Assembly (NCBI RefSeq): GCF_030704685.1
Contig: NZ_JAUZDX010000003.1
Coordinates: forward strand, 186,001 to 250,000
DNA length: 64,000 nucleotides
Reading direction: 5' to 3'
From: Acidovorax sp. A1169
Lineage (GTDB): Bacteria; Pseudomonadota; Gammaproteobacteria; Burkholderiales; Burkholderiaceae_C
Within the stretch, counting starts at the first letter, position 1, and each line of letters begins with the position of its first letter. The notes beneath the pieces were generated by a model. The model was not told the origin of the DNA. It was given only the letters and a program-made list of their open reading frames with translations, and did not search any database. The position numbers and the translations under genes were made by a program. This document shows positions 37,838 through 46,121 of the stretch, one piece after another.

Positions 37838-38536
37838 TCATTCAGTTGTGATGGGTAGCTCGACTTGCTGAACTGGATCCTTGGCGCGGTGCTTGAACGC
37901 CTCCACGGGCGGCAGCTTAATCAGGGCCTCGGCTTCTTCGACAGTGCCGCGCAACCAGGCATCCCAGTCGCCGCGCTCGATGGGCACCACGGCGCGCTTG
38001 TCTTGCTTGTCCGGCGGGCGCTTGGGGTCGGGGCGGTGCATGAGGCGCATCAGGGGGTGGTGGTCGGCGTTCTGGGTGATCATGGTGTAGCTGGTCCAGA
38101 TCTCACCTGAGGCCGGATCGGTCCACACGTCCCACAGGCCGGCCAGCGCCCAGGGCGTGCCGTCGGGCCGTTCGAACTGCCAAGCGATGTGCTTGCCGGT
38201 GCCCCAGTACGGTTCCACGAACTGCTGGGCCGGGATCAGGCAGCGCTGCCCCTTGCGCCAAGCGCCACCGTAGGTCCAGGACTTGGCCATCCCCTCGCGC
38301 CGCGCGTTGACGGTGTTCAGGCGCTTGCCGTCCTTGCCCTTGGGGATGTTGGTTTCGGAGCGGGGCGGGATCATGCCCCACTGCCCAGTTATCAGCTCGG
38401 TGCCAGCGGCACGGGGGCGCATGACCACGCCCCGGTACAGCGGGCTCATGTGGTCGCGCCAGTTCTCATCCTGGGGCAGATCACCGAAGTAGAGGCCGAG
38501 CTGGGCGGGGCCGCCGGTTTCGTAGTACGTGCACAT
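37838..38536 (-). CDS. SOS-response-associated peptidase (SRAP/YedK/HMCES family)
   Basis: 232 residues from the ATG at 38536, which has a perfect AGGAGG ribosome site and puts the catalytic Cys at position 2 (MCTYY), required for the family. NARREG, RCLIPAQQFVEPYW and TQNADHHPLMRLMHRP carry the other active-site residues (Asn, Glu, His). SRAP proteins form a thiazolidine link to abasic sites in single-stranded DNA, protecting it. It is divergent from umuD around a shared LexA box, so it should be induced by DNA damage. Confidence 0.93.
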   Translation of the reverse strand: MCTYYETGGPAQLGLYFGDLPQDENWRDHMSPLYRGVVMRPRAAGTELITGQWGMIPPRSETNIPKGKDGKRLNTVNARREGMAKSWTYGGAWRKGQRCLIPAQQFVEPYWGTGKHIAWQFERPDGTPWALAGLWDVWTDPASGEIWTSYTMITQNADHHPLMRLMHRPDPKRPPDKQDKRAVVPIERGDWDAWLRGTVEEAEALIKLPPVEAFKHRAKDPVQQVELPITTE

Positions 38537-38562
38537 GACAACCTCCTGGCAGTTGGGAGTTA

Positions 38563-38581
38563 TACTGTATAAATGTACAGT
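38563..38581. promoter_or_regulatory. LexA (SOS) box
   Basis: TACTGTATAAATGTACAGT matches the LexA consensus CTGT-N8-ACAG with perfect half-sites (CTGT 38565-38568, ACAG 38577-38580). It lies between the divergent SRAP and umuD genes and covers the annotated umuD start codon (38573). A possible -10 TATACT (38561-38566) or TATAAA (38568-38573) lies in or beside it. Confidence 0.88.
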
Positions 38582-39025
38582 GTAGATATTTTCGACTCGC
38601 CTTGGCCCGTCCCCTATGACGTGGCTGTGAAGGCGCTGGCGCTGCCAGTGTCGCGGGTTTCTGTGCAGGCGGGGTTTCCGAGCCCGGCGGATGACTTCAT
38701 GGTCGAGCGGCTGGACATCATGAAGCTGCTGGTGAAGCACCCCCAGGCCACCTACTTCTGGCGCGTGCGGGGCGACTCCATGGTGGGGGCCAACATCCAC
38801 GATGGCAGCATCCTGGCCATCGACCGAGCCATCAAGCCCAAGCACATGCATGTGGTGGTTGCCGTGGTCGACGGGGAATGCACCTGCAAGTACCTGCACC
38901 AGCGCGCCGGCCGGGTGAAGCTGCAGGCGGCCAACCCCACGTACCCGGACATCGTGCCGAAGGACAGCCAGACCATCGAGGTGTGGGGTGTGGCGCGCGG
39001 GTGCATCACCCTGTTTGCCACCTGA
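38573..39025 (+). CDS. umuD: UmuD-like translesion polymerase V accessory protein
   Basis: 150 residues from the ATG at 38573. The self-cleavage site is Ala33-Gly34 (SVQAGFPSP), the catalytic Ser69 (RGDSMVGANI) and Lys106 (GECTCKYL) are 37 residues apart as in E. coli UmuD (Ser60, Lys97). After RecA-driven cleavage UmuD' joins UmuC in polymerase V. The start codon sits inside the LexA box, so either the mRNA is leaderless from a -10 at 38561 or translation really starts later (GTG at 38621 or 38627). UmuC follows after 18 bp. Confidence 0.9.
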   Translation: MYSVDIFDSPWPVPYDVAVKALALPVSRVSVQAGFPSPADDFMVERLDIMKLLVKHPQATYFWRVRGDSMVGANIHDGSILAIDRAIKPKHMHVVVAVVDGECTCKYLHQRAGRVKLQAANPTYPDIVPKDSQTIEVWGVARGCITLFAT

Positions 39026-39043
39026 CGGCATGCGAGGCCCGGC

Positions 39044-40342
39044 ATGTATGCGCTGGTGGATGGCAACAATTTCTATGTGAGCTGCGAGCGGGTGTTCCGC
39101 CCCAGCCTGAACGGCCGCCCGGTCGTGGTGCTGAGCAACAACGATGGGTGCGCCATCGCGCGCAGCAATGAGGCCAAGGCACTGGGCATCGCCATGGGGG
39201 CGCCCTGGTTCGAGATCAAGCACATGGAGTACGGCGACGGCCTGGTTGGCTTGAGCGCCAACTTCGTGCTCTACGGCGACATGAGCGACCGCATGCACAG
39301 CCTAGCGGCCGGCCTGGGCCCCACGCAGGAGATCTACTCCATTGACGAATCGTTCATTGGGCTGCACGGCGTACGCGGCGACCTGACGAAGCGGGCCCGC
39401 GCGGTGCGCGACCGCATCAACCAGTGGACCGGCATCCCCTGCGGCATCGGAATTGCCCGGACCAAGACCCTCGCGAAGCTGGCCAACCACATCGCCAAAA
39501 CCGCCGAGCGCAAGCCCGGCAGTTACCCCGCCGACCTGGCCACGGTGTGCAACCTGGCCGCCCTGCCCGCCTCGGACCTCGATGCGGTGCTGGGCACCAC
39601 CCTGGTGGAAGAAGTGTGGGGCGTGGGCCGCAAGATCGCGGCGCAGCTGCACGAGGGCGACATCCACACCGTGCTGGACCTGGTGCGCATGGACCCGGCC
39701 ACCGTGCGCCGGCGCTGGAGCGTGGTGCTGGAACGCACCGTGCGTGAGCTGCAAGGCATGCCCTGCATCGAGCTGGACGATGCGCCCAGCCCGAAGAAAG
39801 AGATTGCCTGCACCCGCTCATTCGGCAAGCCCATCACCGACCTGGGCCCACTGCTGCAGGCCGTGAGCGAGTTCGCCAGCCGCGCGGGCGAGAAGCTGCG
39901 CACGCAGGGCAGTCTGGCCAGTGAGGTGCTGGTGTTCGCCCACACCAGCCCCTTCCGGCCAGGGCCGCGCTTCAACAAGTCGGTGGTGGTGCCGCTGCGC
40001 AGGCCCACGGCCGACACCGGCGACCTGGTGCTGGCCGCCACCCATGGCATCCGCCGCATCTATGCCGAGGGCTTCGACCTGATCAAGGCCGGGGTGATGC
40101 TGCTGGACCTGGTGCCGGGCAGCGTGCTGCAGCACGAGCTGGATCTTGAGGATGACGACTGCGCAGACCGCAGCAAGCTGATGACGGCCATGGACGCGAT
40201 CAACGGGCGGTATGGCAAGGGGACGGTGCACGTGGCGAGCACCGGGGCGACGGAGAAGGTGCGCGAGTGGGGGATGCGGCAGGAGCGGCGGACGCCGCAG
40301 TACACGACGCGGTGGGAAGATGTGCCGGTAGCGCGCGCCTAA
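39044..40342 (+). CDS. umuC: UmuC-like Y-family DNA polymerase
   Basis: 432 residues. The Y-family palm begins [18 protein letters not shown] with the first metal Asp, and the catalytic YSIDESF (Asp-Glu) follows; the HhH region ([14 protein letters not shown]) and little-finger domain complete the protein. It performs mutagenic translesion synthesis with UmuD'. Presence at the prophage edge suggests the phage supplies or captures an SOS mutasome; a host origin cannot be excluded. Confidence 0.93.
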   Translation: MYALVDGNNFYVSCERVFRPSLNGRPVVVLSNNDGCAIARSNEAKALGIAMGAPWFEIKHMEYGDGLVGLSANFVLYGDMSDRMHSLAAGLGPTQEIYSIDESFIGLHGVRGDLTKRARAVRDRINQWTGIPCGIGIARTKTLAKLANHIAKTAERKPGSYPADLATVCNLAALPASDLDAVLGTTLVEEVWGVGRKIAAQLHEGDIHTVLDLVRMDPATVRRRWSVVLERTVRELQGMPCIELDDAPSPKKEIACTRSFGKPITDLGPLLQAVSEFASRAGEKLRTQGSLASEVLVFAHTSPFRPGPRFNKSVVVPLRRPTADTGDLVLAATHGIRRIYAEGFDLIKAGVMLLDLVPGSVLQHELDLEDDDCADRSKLMTAMDAINGRYGKGTVHVASTGATEKVREWGMRQERRTPQYTTRWEDVPVARA

Positions 40343-40421
40343 GCCCTAAGTGCCAAAAATTGCTTTGTCTTTTGTAACCACACGTATATATTGTTTTTTC
40401 AATTTTTATGGAATTTAAAGC

Positions 40422-40727
40422 ATGGCAAAGTTCGACTACTACGTGTCCGCTGTTTCATACAACAAAGACAGCACCCATATAGCAAAGCTTCGGATACACC
40501 CAATCGATGCTGAAGGCGGATGGAAACTTACAGGAGAAGAGGTCACCCGCCCACACGTGGTGTCACTGATCGAGAAAAAGAAAACCTTCGCCTCAATTAC
40601 CCAAGGCAAGGATAAAAAATGGTACACCGGCGCTCAGTTGGAAGTTATCCAGGTTGCCACTGATTACCTGAAAACCGTAAAAGACACCTCAGCTAAAGAC
40701 AATCTTGAAAATTTGCCACAGTTTTAA
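40422..40727 (+). CDS. DUF3892-like protein, AT-rich moron
   Basis: 101 residues: MAKFDYYVSAVSYNKDSTHIAKLRIHP, a middle KKKTFASITQGKDKKWYTGA and VIQVATDYLKT. The order of strands fits the small DUF3892 family, of unknown function. Its base composition is clearly lower in GC than all its neighbours, and the upstream region (40343-40421) is T-rich. This points to a recent import, the profile of a phage moron. A terminator follows. Confidence 0.65.
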   Translation: MAKFDYYVSAVSYNKDSTHIAKLRIHPIDAEGGWKLTGEEVTRPHVVSLIEKKKTFASITQGKDKKWYTGAQLEVIQVATDYLKTVKDTSAKDNLENLPQF

Positions 40728-40745
40728 ATAGTCAAGAACACGCGC

Positions 40746-40779
40746 AAAGCCGCCCAGCAGCAATGCCGGGCGGCTTTTT
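40746..40779. terminator. rho-independent terminator between convergent transcripts
   Basis: Stem AAAGCCGCCC / GGGCGGCTTT with a 12-base loop (40746-40755, 40768-40777) and a T tail to 40779. It can stop the DUF3892 transcript and, on the other strand, the end of the late operon. Confidence 0.8.
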
Positions 40780-40912
40780 ATTTGACTGGCGCGACCGTTG
40801 CAGCAGTGCACTGGCCACTCACACCGTGCGGGATGTAGCAGCCGGCGCCCATCTTGAAGCTGGAGCATCCAGCCAGGACGATGGCGGCGATGGTGATGGC
40901 GATGGTTTTCAT
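40778..40912 (-). CDS. small phage lipoprotein
   Basis: 44 residues, too short for routine calling. MKTIAITIAAIVLAGCSSF is a complete lipoprotein signal with lipobox LAGC; the rest (MGAGCYIPHGVSGQC and so on) carries two further Cys residues. The ATG overlaps the stop of the DUF1353 gene (ATGA), supporting translation. It is the last gene of the late operon, in the place where phages keep Rz1-type spanins or superinfection-exclusion lipoproteins; which one is unknown. Confidence 0.6.
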   Translation of the reverse strand: MKTIAITIAAIVLAGCSSFKMGAGCYIPHGVSGQCTAATVAPVK

Positions 40913-41346
40913 GGAGCTTCTCTTTCGGTTTCAGGATGGACGGACGACGTGCCGGCCTCACGGTAGTAAGCGGCGCCGCCCACCCGGACAGCAAGCCACA
41001 TGGCCCACGCCGTGGCCGGGGCCACGCCCTCGGCCAGCATCGCGGCGTAGAACACAGAATCAGCCCACTCGCGCTCCCAGCCCTCGGTGTAGAGCCAGTC
41101 GTGCAGGATGGCCGCTCGACGGGCGCGGTTGCCGAAGGCCCAGTAGGCGAATGGCAGGCGGGGCACGCTGGCCAGGTCGGTGACAAAGCCAGCCGGAACG
41201 CTGAGAGTGAGCAGCTCGCCCTCGACGCTGGCCGTGCGAAAGGTCCACTCGGCCAGCAGCGCATAGTCGGCCCCGCTACCGCGCGGGCTGAGGCCCGGGT
41301 CGCTGAGGAATTCGACGCCACCAAGGGCCAGGGGCTTGAGCGCCAT
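40909..41346 (-). CDS. DUF1353-family phage protein
   Basis: 145 residues with DUF1353 markers: VPAGFVTDLASVPRLPF and AAILHDWLYT (the conserved His-Asp). The family is common next to phage lysis genes and unassigned in function. Overlaps the lipoprotein gene by 4 bp; the lysozyme gene lies 2 bp upstream. Confidence 0.85.
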   Translation of the reverse strand: MALKPLALGGVEFLSDPGLSPRGSGADYALLAEWTFRTASVEGELLTLSVPAGFVTDLASVPRLPFAYWAFGNRARRAAILHDWLYTEGWEREWADSVFYAAMLAEGVAPATAWAMWLAVRVGGAAYYREAGTSSVHPETEREAP

Positions 41347-41348
41347 GG

Positions 41349-41831
41349 TCAGTTGTCCTGCGCGGCGTACCGCAGATTACCGGCAGTGCGATTGACCCAG
41401 CCCCGGCCGTACACGTCGAATTTTCCCAACATTGCATAGAACTCAAGGCGCTCAGCATTGAACAGCAGCACCAGGTCGGCAGGCTCGGCGCGCGCGATGG
41501 CAGCCAGGGTCAGCGGGCCGATCTGCCCGTCGTCTGCCACACCGGCCGCGCGCTGCATCCAGCGCACCGCGTTACCGATGCCGTGGTTGACCGCCGCATC
41601 CAGGGCCTGGAACACGAAAGGCCGGGGCAGCTTGTCGCCCTGCACGCGCTGCCAGAAGTCGCGCTCGTAGATGGCGATGGCCTGCGGGCGCGTCAGGGCC
41701 TTGATGTCCACCGCTGGGTAGCTGCGCTTGGAGATGCCGAATTTCGTTTCGCCCCCCGGGTCGCGCGGGTCGTTGACGTAGCCGCCCTCATGGGAGAGCA
41801 CGCGGTCGATGAGGTCCAGGAACATGGTCAT
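41349..41831 (-). CDS. GH108-family endolysin (peptidoglycan hydrolase)
   Basis: 160 residues from the ATG at 41831, with AGAAGG six bases upstream; a second ATG is two codons on. The glycosyl hydrolase 108 start, LSHEGGYVNDPRDPGGETKFGIS, contains the catalytic Glu; the peptidoglycan-binding-like end GVADDGQIGPLTLAAI follows. It cuts murein during host lysis. No signal peptide, so it depends on the upstream holins. Confidence 0.92.
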   Translation of the reverse strand: MTMFLDLIDRVLSHEGGYVNDPRDPGGETKFGISKRSYPAVDIKALTRPQAIAIYERDFWQRVQGDKLPRPFVFQALDAAVNHGIGNAVRWMQRAAGVADDGQIGPLTLAAIARAEPADLVLLFNAERLEFYAMLGKFDVYGRGWVNRTAGNLRYAAQDN

Positions 41832-41833
41832 GG

Positions 41834-42115
41834 TCAACCTTCTTTCACACGGGTTCGAACGATCAGCACCGCGAAGCCAAGCACGATGCAAACGTCCTGC
41901 GGGCTGGGGGCGGCATTGGGAAGAAACGGGCTGGCCAGCGCACCGGCGCCGCCCACGGCGAGCAGCATCCAGGCGATGGCCTTTAACCACTCGGTAGTGC
42001 GCACGCGCCAAGCCAGGCCACGGCGGCATGGGGCGGTGCGCTCGAGCTTGTTCAAGGCCTCGGCCAGCACGATGAAGCCGGCGGCCCAGTAGATGAGGTG
42101 CAAGGCGAATGTCAT
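41834..42115 (-). CDS. putative holin-like membrane protein
   Basis: 93 residues, two hydrophobic segments (about 3-18 and 45-65, LKAIAWMLLAVGGAGALASP) and a short charged end. Position between another membrane protein and the endolysin suggests a holin or antiholin. Its start overlaps the stop of the upstream gene (ATGA). Not matched to a named holin family. Confidence 0.55.
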   Translation of the reverse strand: MTFALHLIYWAAGFIVLAEALNKLERTAPCRRGLAWRVRTTEWLKAIAWMLLAVGGAGALASPFLPNAAPSPQDVCIVLGFAVLIVRTRVKEG

Positions 42116-42537
42116 TGCGCGCCCCCGTTGTCCATGCCTGGCCTGGGCTCTGGCTTGTCGGGCCCGAGCACGCGGTCGCGGACCCGCATCAGCGCCCGCT
42201 GCGCGAAGGCGCCGACAACGAATGCCGTGCACAGCTGCAGCGGCTCGGGCACCGACATGATCAGCATGGCCAGGGGGGTGATGTAACCGGCGGTGATGCT
42301 GCTGGCGCAGGCCACCCACATACGCCGCACGGTGGTGCGCCGCAGCTCGCGCCAGGTGTCGCCGGTGCTGGGCACGGTGTTCATGACGACGATGGCGACC
42401 AGGCCGCCGAAGAGGCCGGCCACCAGCAGATCAGCGCGCAGCCCAAGGGGGATGCCGAAGATGGTGACAGCGGTAGTAGACGCGGCGGCCATCGCAATGG
42501 TGGCGATGCCGGCGGCGGCAGAGGTAGGTTCAGGCAT
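42112..42537 (-). CDS. phage holin-type membrane protein
   Basis: 141 residues with three to four predicted membrane helices (AVTIFGIPLGL, LLVAGLFGGLVAIVVM, ITAGYITPLAMLIMS) and a basic C-terminal tail. Resembles holins of the LydA/phage-holin group. Together with the next membrane protein it forms the lysis cassette with GH108. Confidence 0.6.
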   Translation of the reverse strand: MPEPTSAAAGIATIAMAAASTTAVTIFGIPLGLRADLLVAGLFGGLVAIVVMNTVPSTGDTWRELRRTTVRRMWVACASSITAGYITPLAMLIMSVPEPLQLCTAFVVGAFAQRALMRVRDRVLGPDKPEPRPGMDNGGAQ

Positions 42538-42549
42538 TGGTGCCCCGGT

Positions 42550-42867
42550 TCAATTGCCGCTGGGCATGCACACCGGCACGCCGCCATAGAAGCGAAAGCA
42601 ATCCACCACCGGCACACCATCGCGGCGGATGGTCACCTCCAGGCTGGCCAGCGCCTCGACATCGACCTCGCCCTGCAGCAGTTGCACCGGCACGCCGGCC
42701 GCCACGTAGCAGCCCCAGGGGCATTGCTCTGTGCCCACCCAGCCGCGCGCCGGGTCGAAGTTGAGCGTGTAGGGCAGCACCGGGCTGGTGGCCGTGTACT
42801 GCACGGGCATGGCGCTGGGCGGGGCCAGCAGGTGCAGCGCGAGCGCGGTTGTAAAGATCAGCTCCAT
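42550..42867 (-). CDS. small exported phage protein
   Basis: 105 residues from the ATG at 42867 (an upstream GTG at 42876 is an alternative). It has a signal peptide (LIFTTALALHLLAPPSAMP) and a mature part with four Cys residues (QCPWGCYV, VDCFRFYGGVPVC). Unknown function; could be a spanin-like or exclusion protein in the periplasm. Confidence 0.55.
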   Translation of the reverse strand: MELIFTTALALHLLAPPSAMPVQYTATSPVLPYTLNFDPARGWVGTEQCPWGCYVAAGVPVQLLQGEVDVEALASLEVTIRRDGVPVVDCFRFYGGVPVCMPSGN

Positions 42868-42900
42868 CGGGGTCACCCCTTCCCTTTTGTGTGTGTTGGG

Positions 42901-43125
42901 TCAAACGTCTATCGAAACCACCGTCAGCGCGGGCGCGTCGCCCTCAATCACGCCGTCGCGCACGAACACCCGGGCATCAACCGCCGTGGTGCCGCGCACC
43001 TGCAGCACGCCGCCGCCCGGCAGCTCGACCGTGGCGGTGTCGCCGTCCACCGCGATGACGGTGGCCACCTGCAGGGGCGGGTCGGGAAAGATTTCTTTGA
43101 AGGCGCGGAAAGGGTTGCGGGCCAT
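42901..43125 (-). CDS. small phage structural or assembly protein
   Basis: 74 residues from the ATG at 43125. The sequence MARNPFRAFKEIFPDPPLQV continues into a beta-strand region (TVIAVDGDTATVELPGGG). It resembles small proteins next to tail-tip genes but I do not recognise a family. Confidence 0.5.
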   Translation of the reverse strand: MARNPFRAFKEIFPDPPLQVATVIAVDGDTATVELPGGGVLQVRGTTAVDARVFVRDGVIEGDAPALTVVSIDV

Positions 43126-43141
43126 GGCTGGTGCACCTTGT

Positions 43142-44809
43142 TCAGTCGGGATGGGTTTCGAGAGTGATGGTCTGGCGCAGGCTGGGCCGCGACCATTCGA
43201 GCGAGGTGCTGCGCACGAGGCCCAGGCGGGTGGTGCCGCGATCAAGGAATCGCACCATTGCGCCGGGCTTGATGACGCCGGTTTCCTCCAGCACCTGCAG
43301 GCGCAGGGTGATCTGCGCCTGGCGGCCTGTGTCGGCCAGAACTGCAAGGCCGCGCTGTCGCGCCGCGTCCACATGGGTGATGAGCGGGTGCGTGACCATT
43401 GGCGCCACCAGCACACCGGCGCCGCCGGTACGGTTGATCTCGGCCAGCACGCCCGCCGTTGTGCCGCTTACATGCACGCGGTCGTAAGCGGGCTTGCGCA
43501 TCCACTCGCGCCCCACCTCTGCCGCCACGTGCCCGGGCAGCTCGACGTCGGCCATGTCCAGCGTCCAATCCCTCGGCATGAGGGGGTAGCGGGCGCGCAC
43601 CAGCAAGGTTGGGTCGGTGTCGTGCGGCTGCAGGTAGGCCCCGGCCGCCTCGGCGATATCGCGCAGGGCGCTCATGTACGCGCCCTGGTGCGTCCACACG
43701 TTGCCGGGCACCAGCCAGTCGGTGATGCCCCAGTCCACATCCCAGCCCAGAGGCACGCCATTGAGCGTGAGCACGTCGCCCATGAGTTGCTGCGCGGTGC
43801 GCGCGCTGGAGTTGCCGTGGTTGAGCACGGGCGAATACAGGTCATCCAGCACCGCCGCCCTGCCCCTGCCCTTCACGGTCACGCGGTTGTTGGCAAACGC
43901 CTGCGCCTCGCCCGCTTCCTCAGCCGCCAGGCGGAAGGGAACACCATTGACGGTGGCCAGCACGTCGATGGGGTCGCCATCGGGCCCAGGCTGCACCAGA
44001 TCGAGCGCGCTGGCGGGCACGGTGGCAGACCACGACCAGGTCCAGCTATCGGCATCCAGCCCCATCTGGAAGGCATAGGCCGGGATGGCCAGGCCACCGT
44101 CTACGCGCATCAGGGTGATTTCATTCTTGACCACATACACCTTTCGCACGGGCACGATGACCGTGCCGTTTTCGTCCACGGGCGGCTCGCCGCCGGGCAC
44201 GACCACGCCCCAGCCCGGATTGAGCTGGCGCGAAAACTTTGTCCAGGGGAGCCATTGCTCCAGATCCACCCGGCGCACGCGCACCCATGGGGCCTGCAGG
44301 GCCCGGGCGGGCCGGGCTGCGTACTGGCCCCAAGGTGCGCGGCGCTGCAGATCGATAAACAGGGGCACGCCCCAGGGCATGCGCGGCTGCTGTGCGGGCC
44401 GGGCGGCATAGCTGCCCCAGGGGGCGCGGGTGTCGTCATCGAGCCTGCGGGCCACGCCCCAGGGGGCGCGCGGCTCCTGCGCGGGCCTGGCGGTGTAGCG
44501 GCCCCAGGGGGCGCGGCACGCATCATCCACCCGGCGCAGCAGCACCCAGGGCGCGCGCTGCTCTGCCTGCACGGCATGCCCGCGGCCCCAGGGGGCGCGG
44601 CAGGCCACATCGAGCGCATCGGTCGGCAGGCTGGGCGCGCGAAGCTCTGTGGCCACGGCGTGGCCCTGCACCCAGGGTGCATGCAGGCTGGCCACCACGC
44701 GGCGGCGCGTGGCCGCGTCGGCGTAGTCGAGCACCAGGGCGCCGCCGTCCTGCTGGGCGCCCTGCGGGCCGTAGTCGAGCACCAGGCTGCCGCCGTCTTG
44801 CGCGCTCAT
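43142..44809 (-). CDS. phage tail-tip/hub-like protein with RAPW repeats
   Basis: 555 residues from the ATG at 44809, which overlaps the upstream gene stop (ATGA). Residues 43-189 are about ten tandem units of 14-15 residues, alternating a form RAPWGxYxARPAQxP with a form RAPWGVxRRxDDDx; before them DGGxLVLDY occurs twice. The C-terminal two thirds are typical of baseplate or tail-hub proteins (DLVQPGPDGDPIDVLATVNG, AQQLMGDVLTLNG). The repeat part may form an extended host-recognition stalk; function inferred. Confidence 0.6.
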   Translation of the reverse strand: MSAQDGGSLVLDYGPQGAQQDGGALVLDYADAATRRRVVASLHAPWVQGHAVATELRAPSLPTDALDVACRAPWGRGHAVQAEQRAPWVLLRRVDDACRAPWGRYTARPAQEPRAPWGVARRLDDDTRAPWGSYAARPAQQPRMPWGVPLFIDLQRRAPWGQYAARPARALQAPWVRVRRVDLEQWLPWTKFSRQLNPGWGVVVPGGEPPVDENGTVIVPVRKVYVVKNEITLMRVDGGLAIPAYAFQMGLDADSWTWSWSATVPASALDLVQPGPDGDPIDVLATVNGVPFRLAAEEAGEAQAFANNRVTVKGRGRAAVLDDLYSPVLNHGNSSARTAQQLMGDVLTLNGVPLGWDVDWGITDWLVPGNVWTHQGAYMSALRDIAEAAGAYLQPHDTDPTLLVRARYPLMPRDWTLDMADVELPGHVAAEVGREWMRKPAYDRVHVSGTTAGVLAEINRTGGAGVLVAPMVTHPLITHVDAARQRGLAVLADTGRQAQITLRLQVLEETGVIKPGAMVRFLDRGTTRLGLVRSTSLEWSRPSLRQTITLETHPD

Positions 44810-45360
44810 GCCGTGTCGTCCGCAAGTTTGCTCAGCACACGGTTGGCCGCTGGCGGGCGCCAGTCCACAGCGCCGGGGCTGAGGTCGATGGGCAGCACGC
44901 AGCATTCGCGCTCGGCAAAACCGGCGTGCACGCGGAACTGGCCCGCCACGGTGTCGCCCTGCCCCAGCAGCGCACCTGTGTCGCGGTCATAGGCCCGCAC
45001 ACGGCGGTTGAGCAGCACGCCACCAGTGCGCACCACGCCGCGCACTTCGTAGCGGGGGTGCACCGCAGTGCAGGCGACCGCAAAGTCGAGGGACAAGGCG
45101 CCAGCACCCGCCACGCCATGCGCGCCAGCGGCGGCGACAGCAAAGTCGAGCACCACCGCGCCCACTCCCGTGACCGCGACACCGTGGATGGCGGTCGCCT
45201 CCACCATGAAATCCAGCGTGATCGCGCCATCGCCCACCACCGGTGTGGGGCCGCCTGAGGCGAACGAGAAGGCAATGGCATTGCCAGCCGGCGGCGTGTA
45301 CGCCGAGCCGCCCACCCACGCGAAGGCAATGGCATTGCCGGCTGGCGGGGTGTAGCTCAT
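44806..45360 (-). CDS. repeat-rich phage tail protein
   Basis: 184 residues. The start has YTPPAGNAIAF twice, then a repeat of the type GxxxLDFxVAxxAxHGVA three times; the end (PRYEVRGVVRTGGVLLNRRVRAYDRDTGALLG) is a beta-domain also found in other tail proteins. PPAGN-type repeats are known from phage tail fibres. Overlaps both neighbours by 4 bp. Confidence 0.6.
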   Translation of the reverse strand: MSYTPPAGNAIAFAWVGGSAYTPPAGNAIAFSFASGGPTPVVGDGAITLDFMVEATAIHGVAVTGVGAVVLDFAVAAAGAHGVAGAGALSLDFAVACTAVHPRYEVRGVVRTGGVLLNRRVRAYDRDTGALLGQGDTVAGQFRVHAGFAERECCVLPIDLSPGAVDWRPPAANRVLSKLADDTA

Positions 45361-46121
45361 ACCGCCAGCACCCGGTCGAAGGCGAGCAGGTTGTATTGGG
45401 TGCCAGACGCATCGTCAAGGCACAGCACCAGGACCTCGCCGGTGTACGCGGTCAGGATGGACCAGTCACCCGTGGTGGCATCGCTCAGCGTGTTGGCAAT
45501 GGGCACCATGGTGTCGCGGCGCAGCGCCCAGATTGCCCTTTGGGCCGGTGCGCCCGAGTCATCGGTTACAGCCGGGCCGGTCAGCTGATAAAAGACGATT
45601 GCCGGAAAGCCCGCCGTGTACCCCGAAGGAACCGAGTAGGCAAAGCTGGTCTGCCCGGCATTGAGTTTCAGGCTGCCCGACGTTGCCCCGCTGTCGGCCC
45701 CGCCCGCCAGGTAGATTGCACCGGACCAGGGGATGCTGGTGATGGCCGATGCACTGGCGTTGCTGTAGGTCAGCTTTCTCGCGTCGGCGTCTACCGCCAG
45801 ACCGATCCAGCCGGTGACGGCCAGCCCACCAGCGCCGCCGCCCCCACCACCGTAGATGGTGCCGTTTTCCATGCCGATGGACGTGCTGCCACTCTGCCCG
45901 GGGTACTGGTTCAATGGGTTGGAGGCGCTGGATAGCCCCGGCATCCAGGTGGAGAGCGTGGTGCGCAGAATCTCGACGTACCACTTGCCTGTGGTCACCG
46001 AGGTGATGGACCTGGCGAAACCTGCACCCAATGTCTTTGTCAGGGTGACGCCATCGGGGTTCAGCGTCAGCACCGAGCCGAGCGCGGACGGGTTCCAGCC
46101 GGTAGGGATGCTGACTGGCAT
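45357..46121 (-). CDS. phage tail protein with SPRY/concanavalin-like domain
   Basis: 254 residues. The pattern GKWYVEI, GWIGLAVDADARKLTYSN, then GFPAIVFYQLTG is typical of SPRY-type lectin-like folds in tail fibres. Gly-rich GGGGGGAGG lies in the middle. Probably a distal fibre or receptor-binding part. Ends overlap neighbours by 1-4 bp, one transcript. Confidence 0.6.
   Translation of the reverse strand: MPVSIPTGWNPSALGSVLTLNPDGVTLTKTLGAGFARSITSVTTGKWYVEILRTTLSTWMPGLSSASNPLNQYPGQSGSTSIGMENGTIYGGGGGGAGGLAVTGWIGLAVDADARKLTYSNASASAITSIPWSGAIYLAGGADSGATSGSLKLNAGQTSFAYSVPSGYTAGFPAIVFYQLTGPAVTDDSGAPAQRAIWALRRDTMVPIANTLSDATTGDWSILTAYTGEVLVLCLDDASGTQYNLLAFDRVLAV

Noticed and set aside
38573-39025. 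LexA or phage repressor instead of UmuD
   Set aside because: Shares the S24 peptidase domain, but no DNA-binding domain is present and UmuC follows directly.
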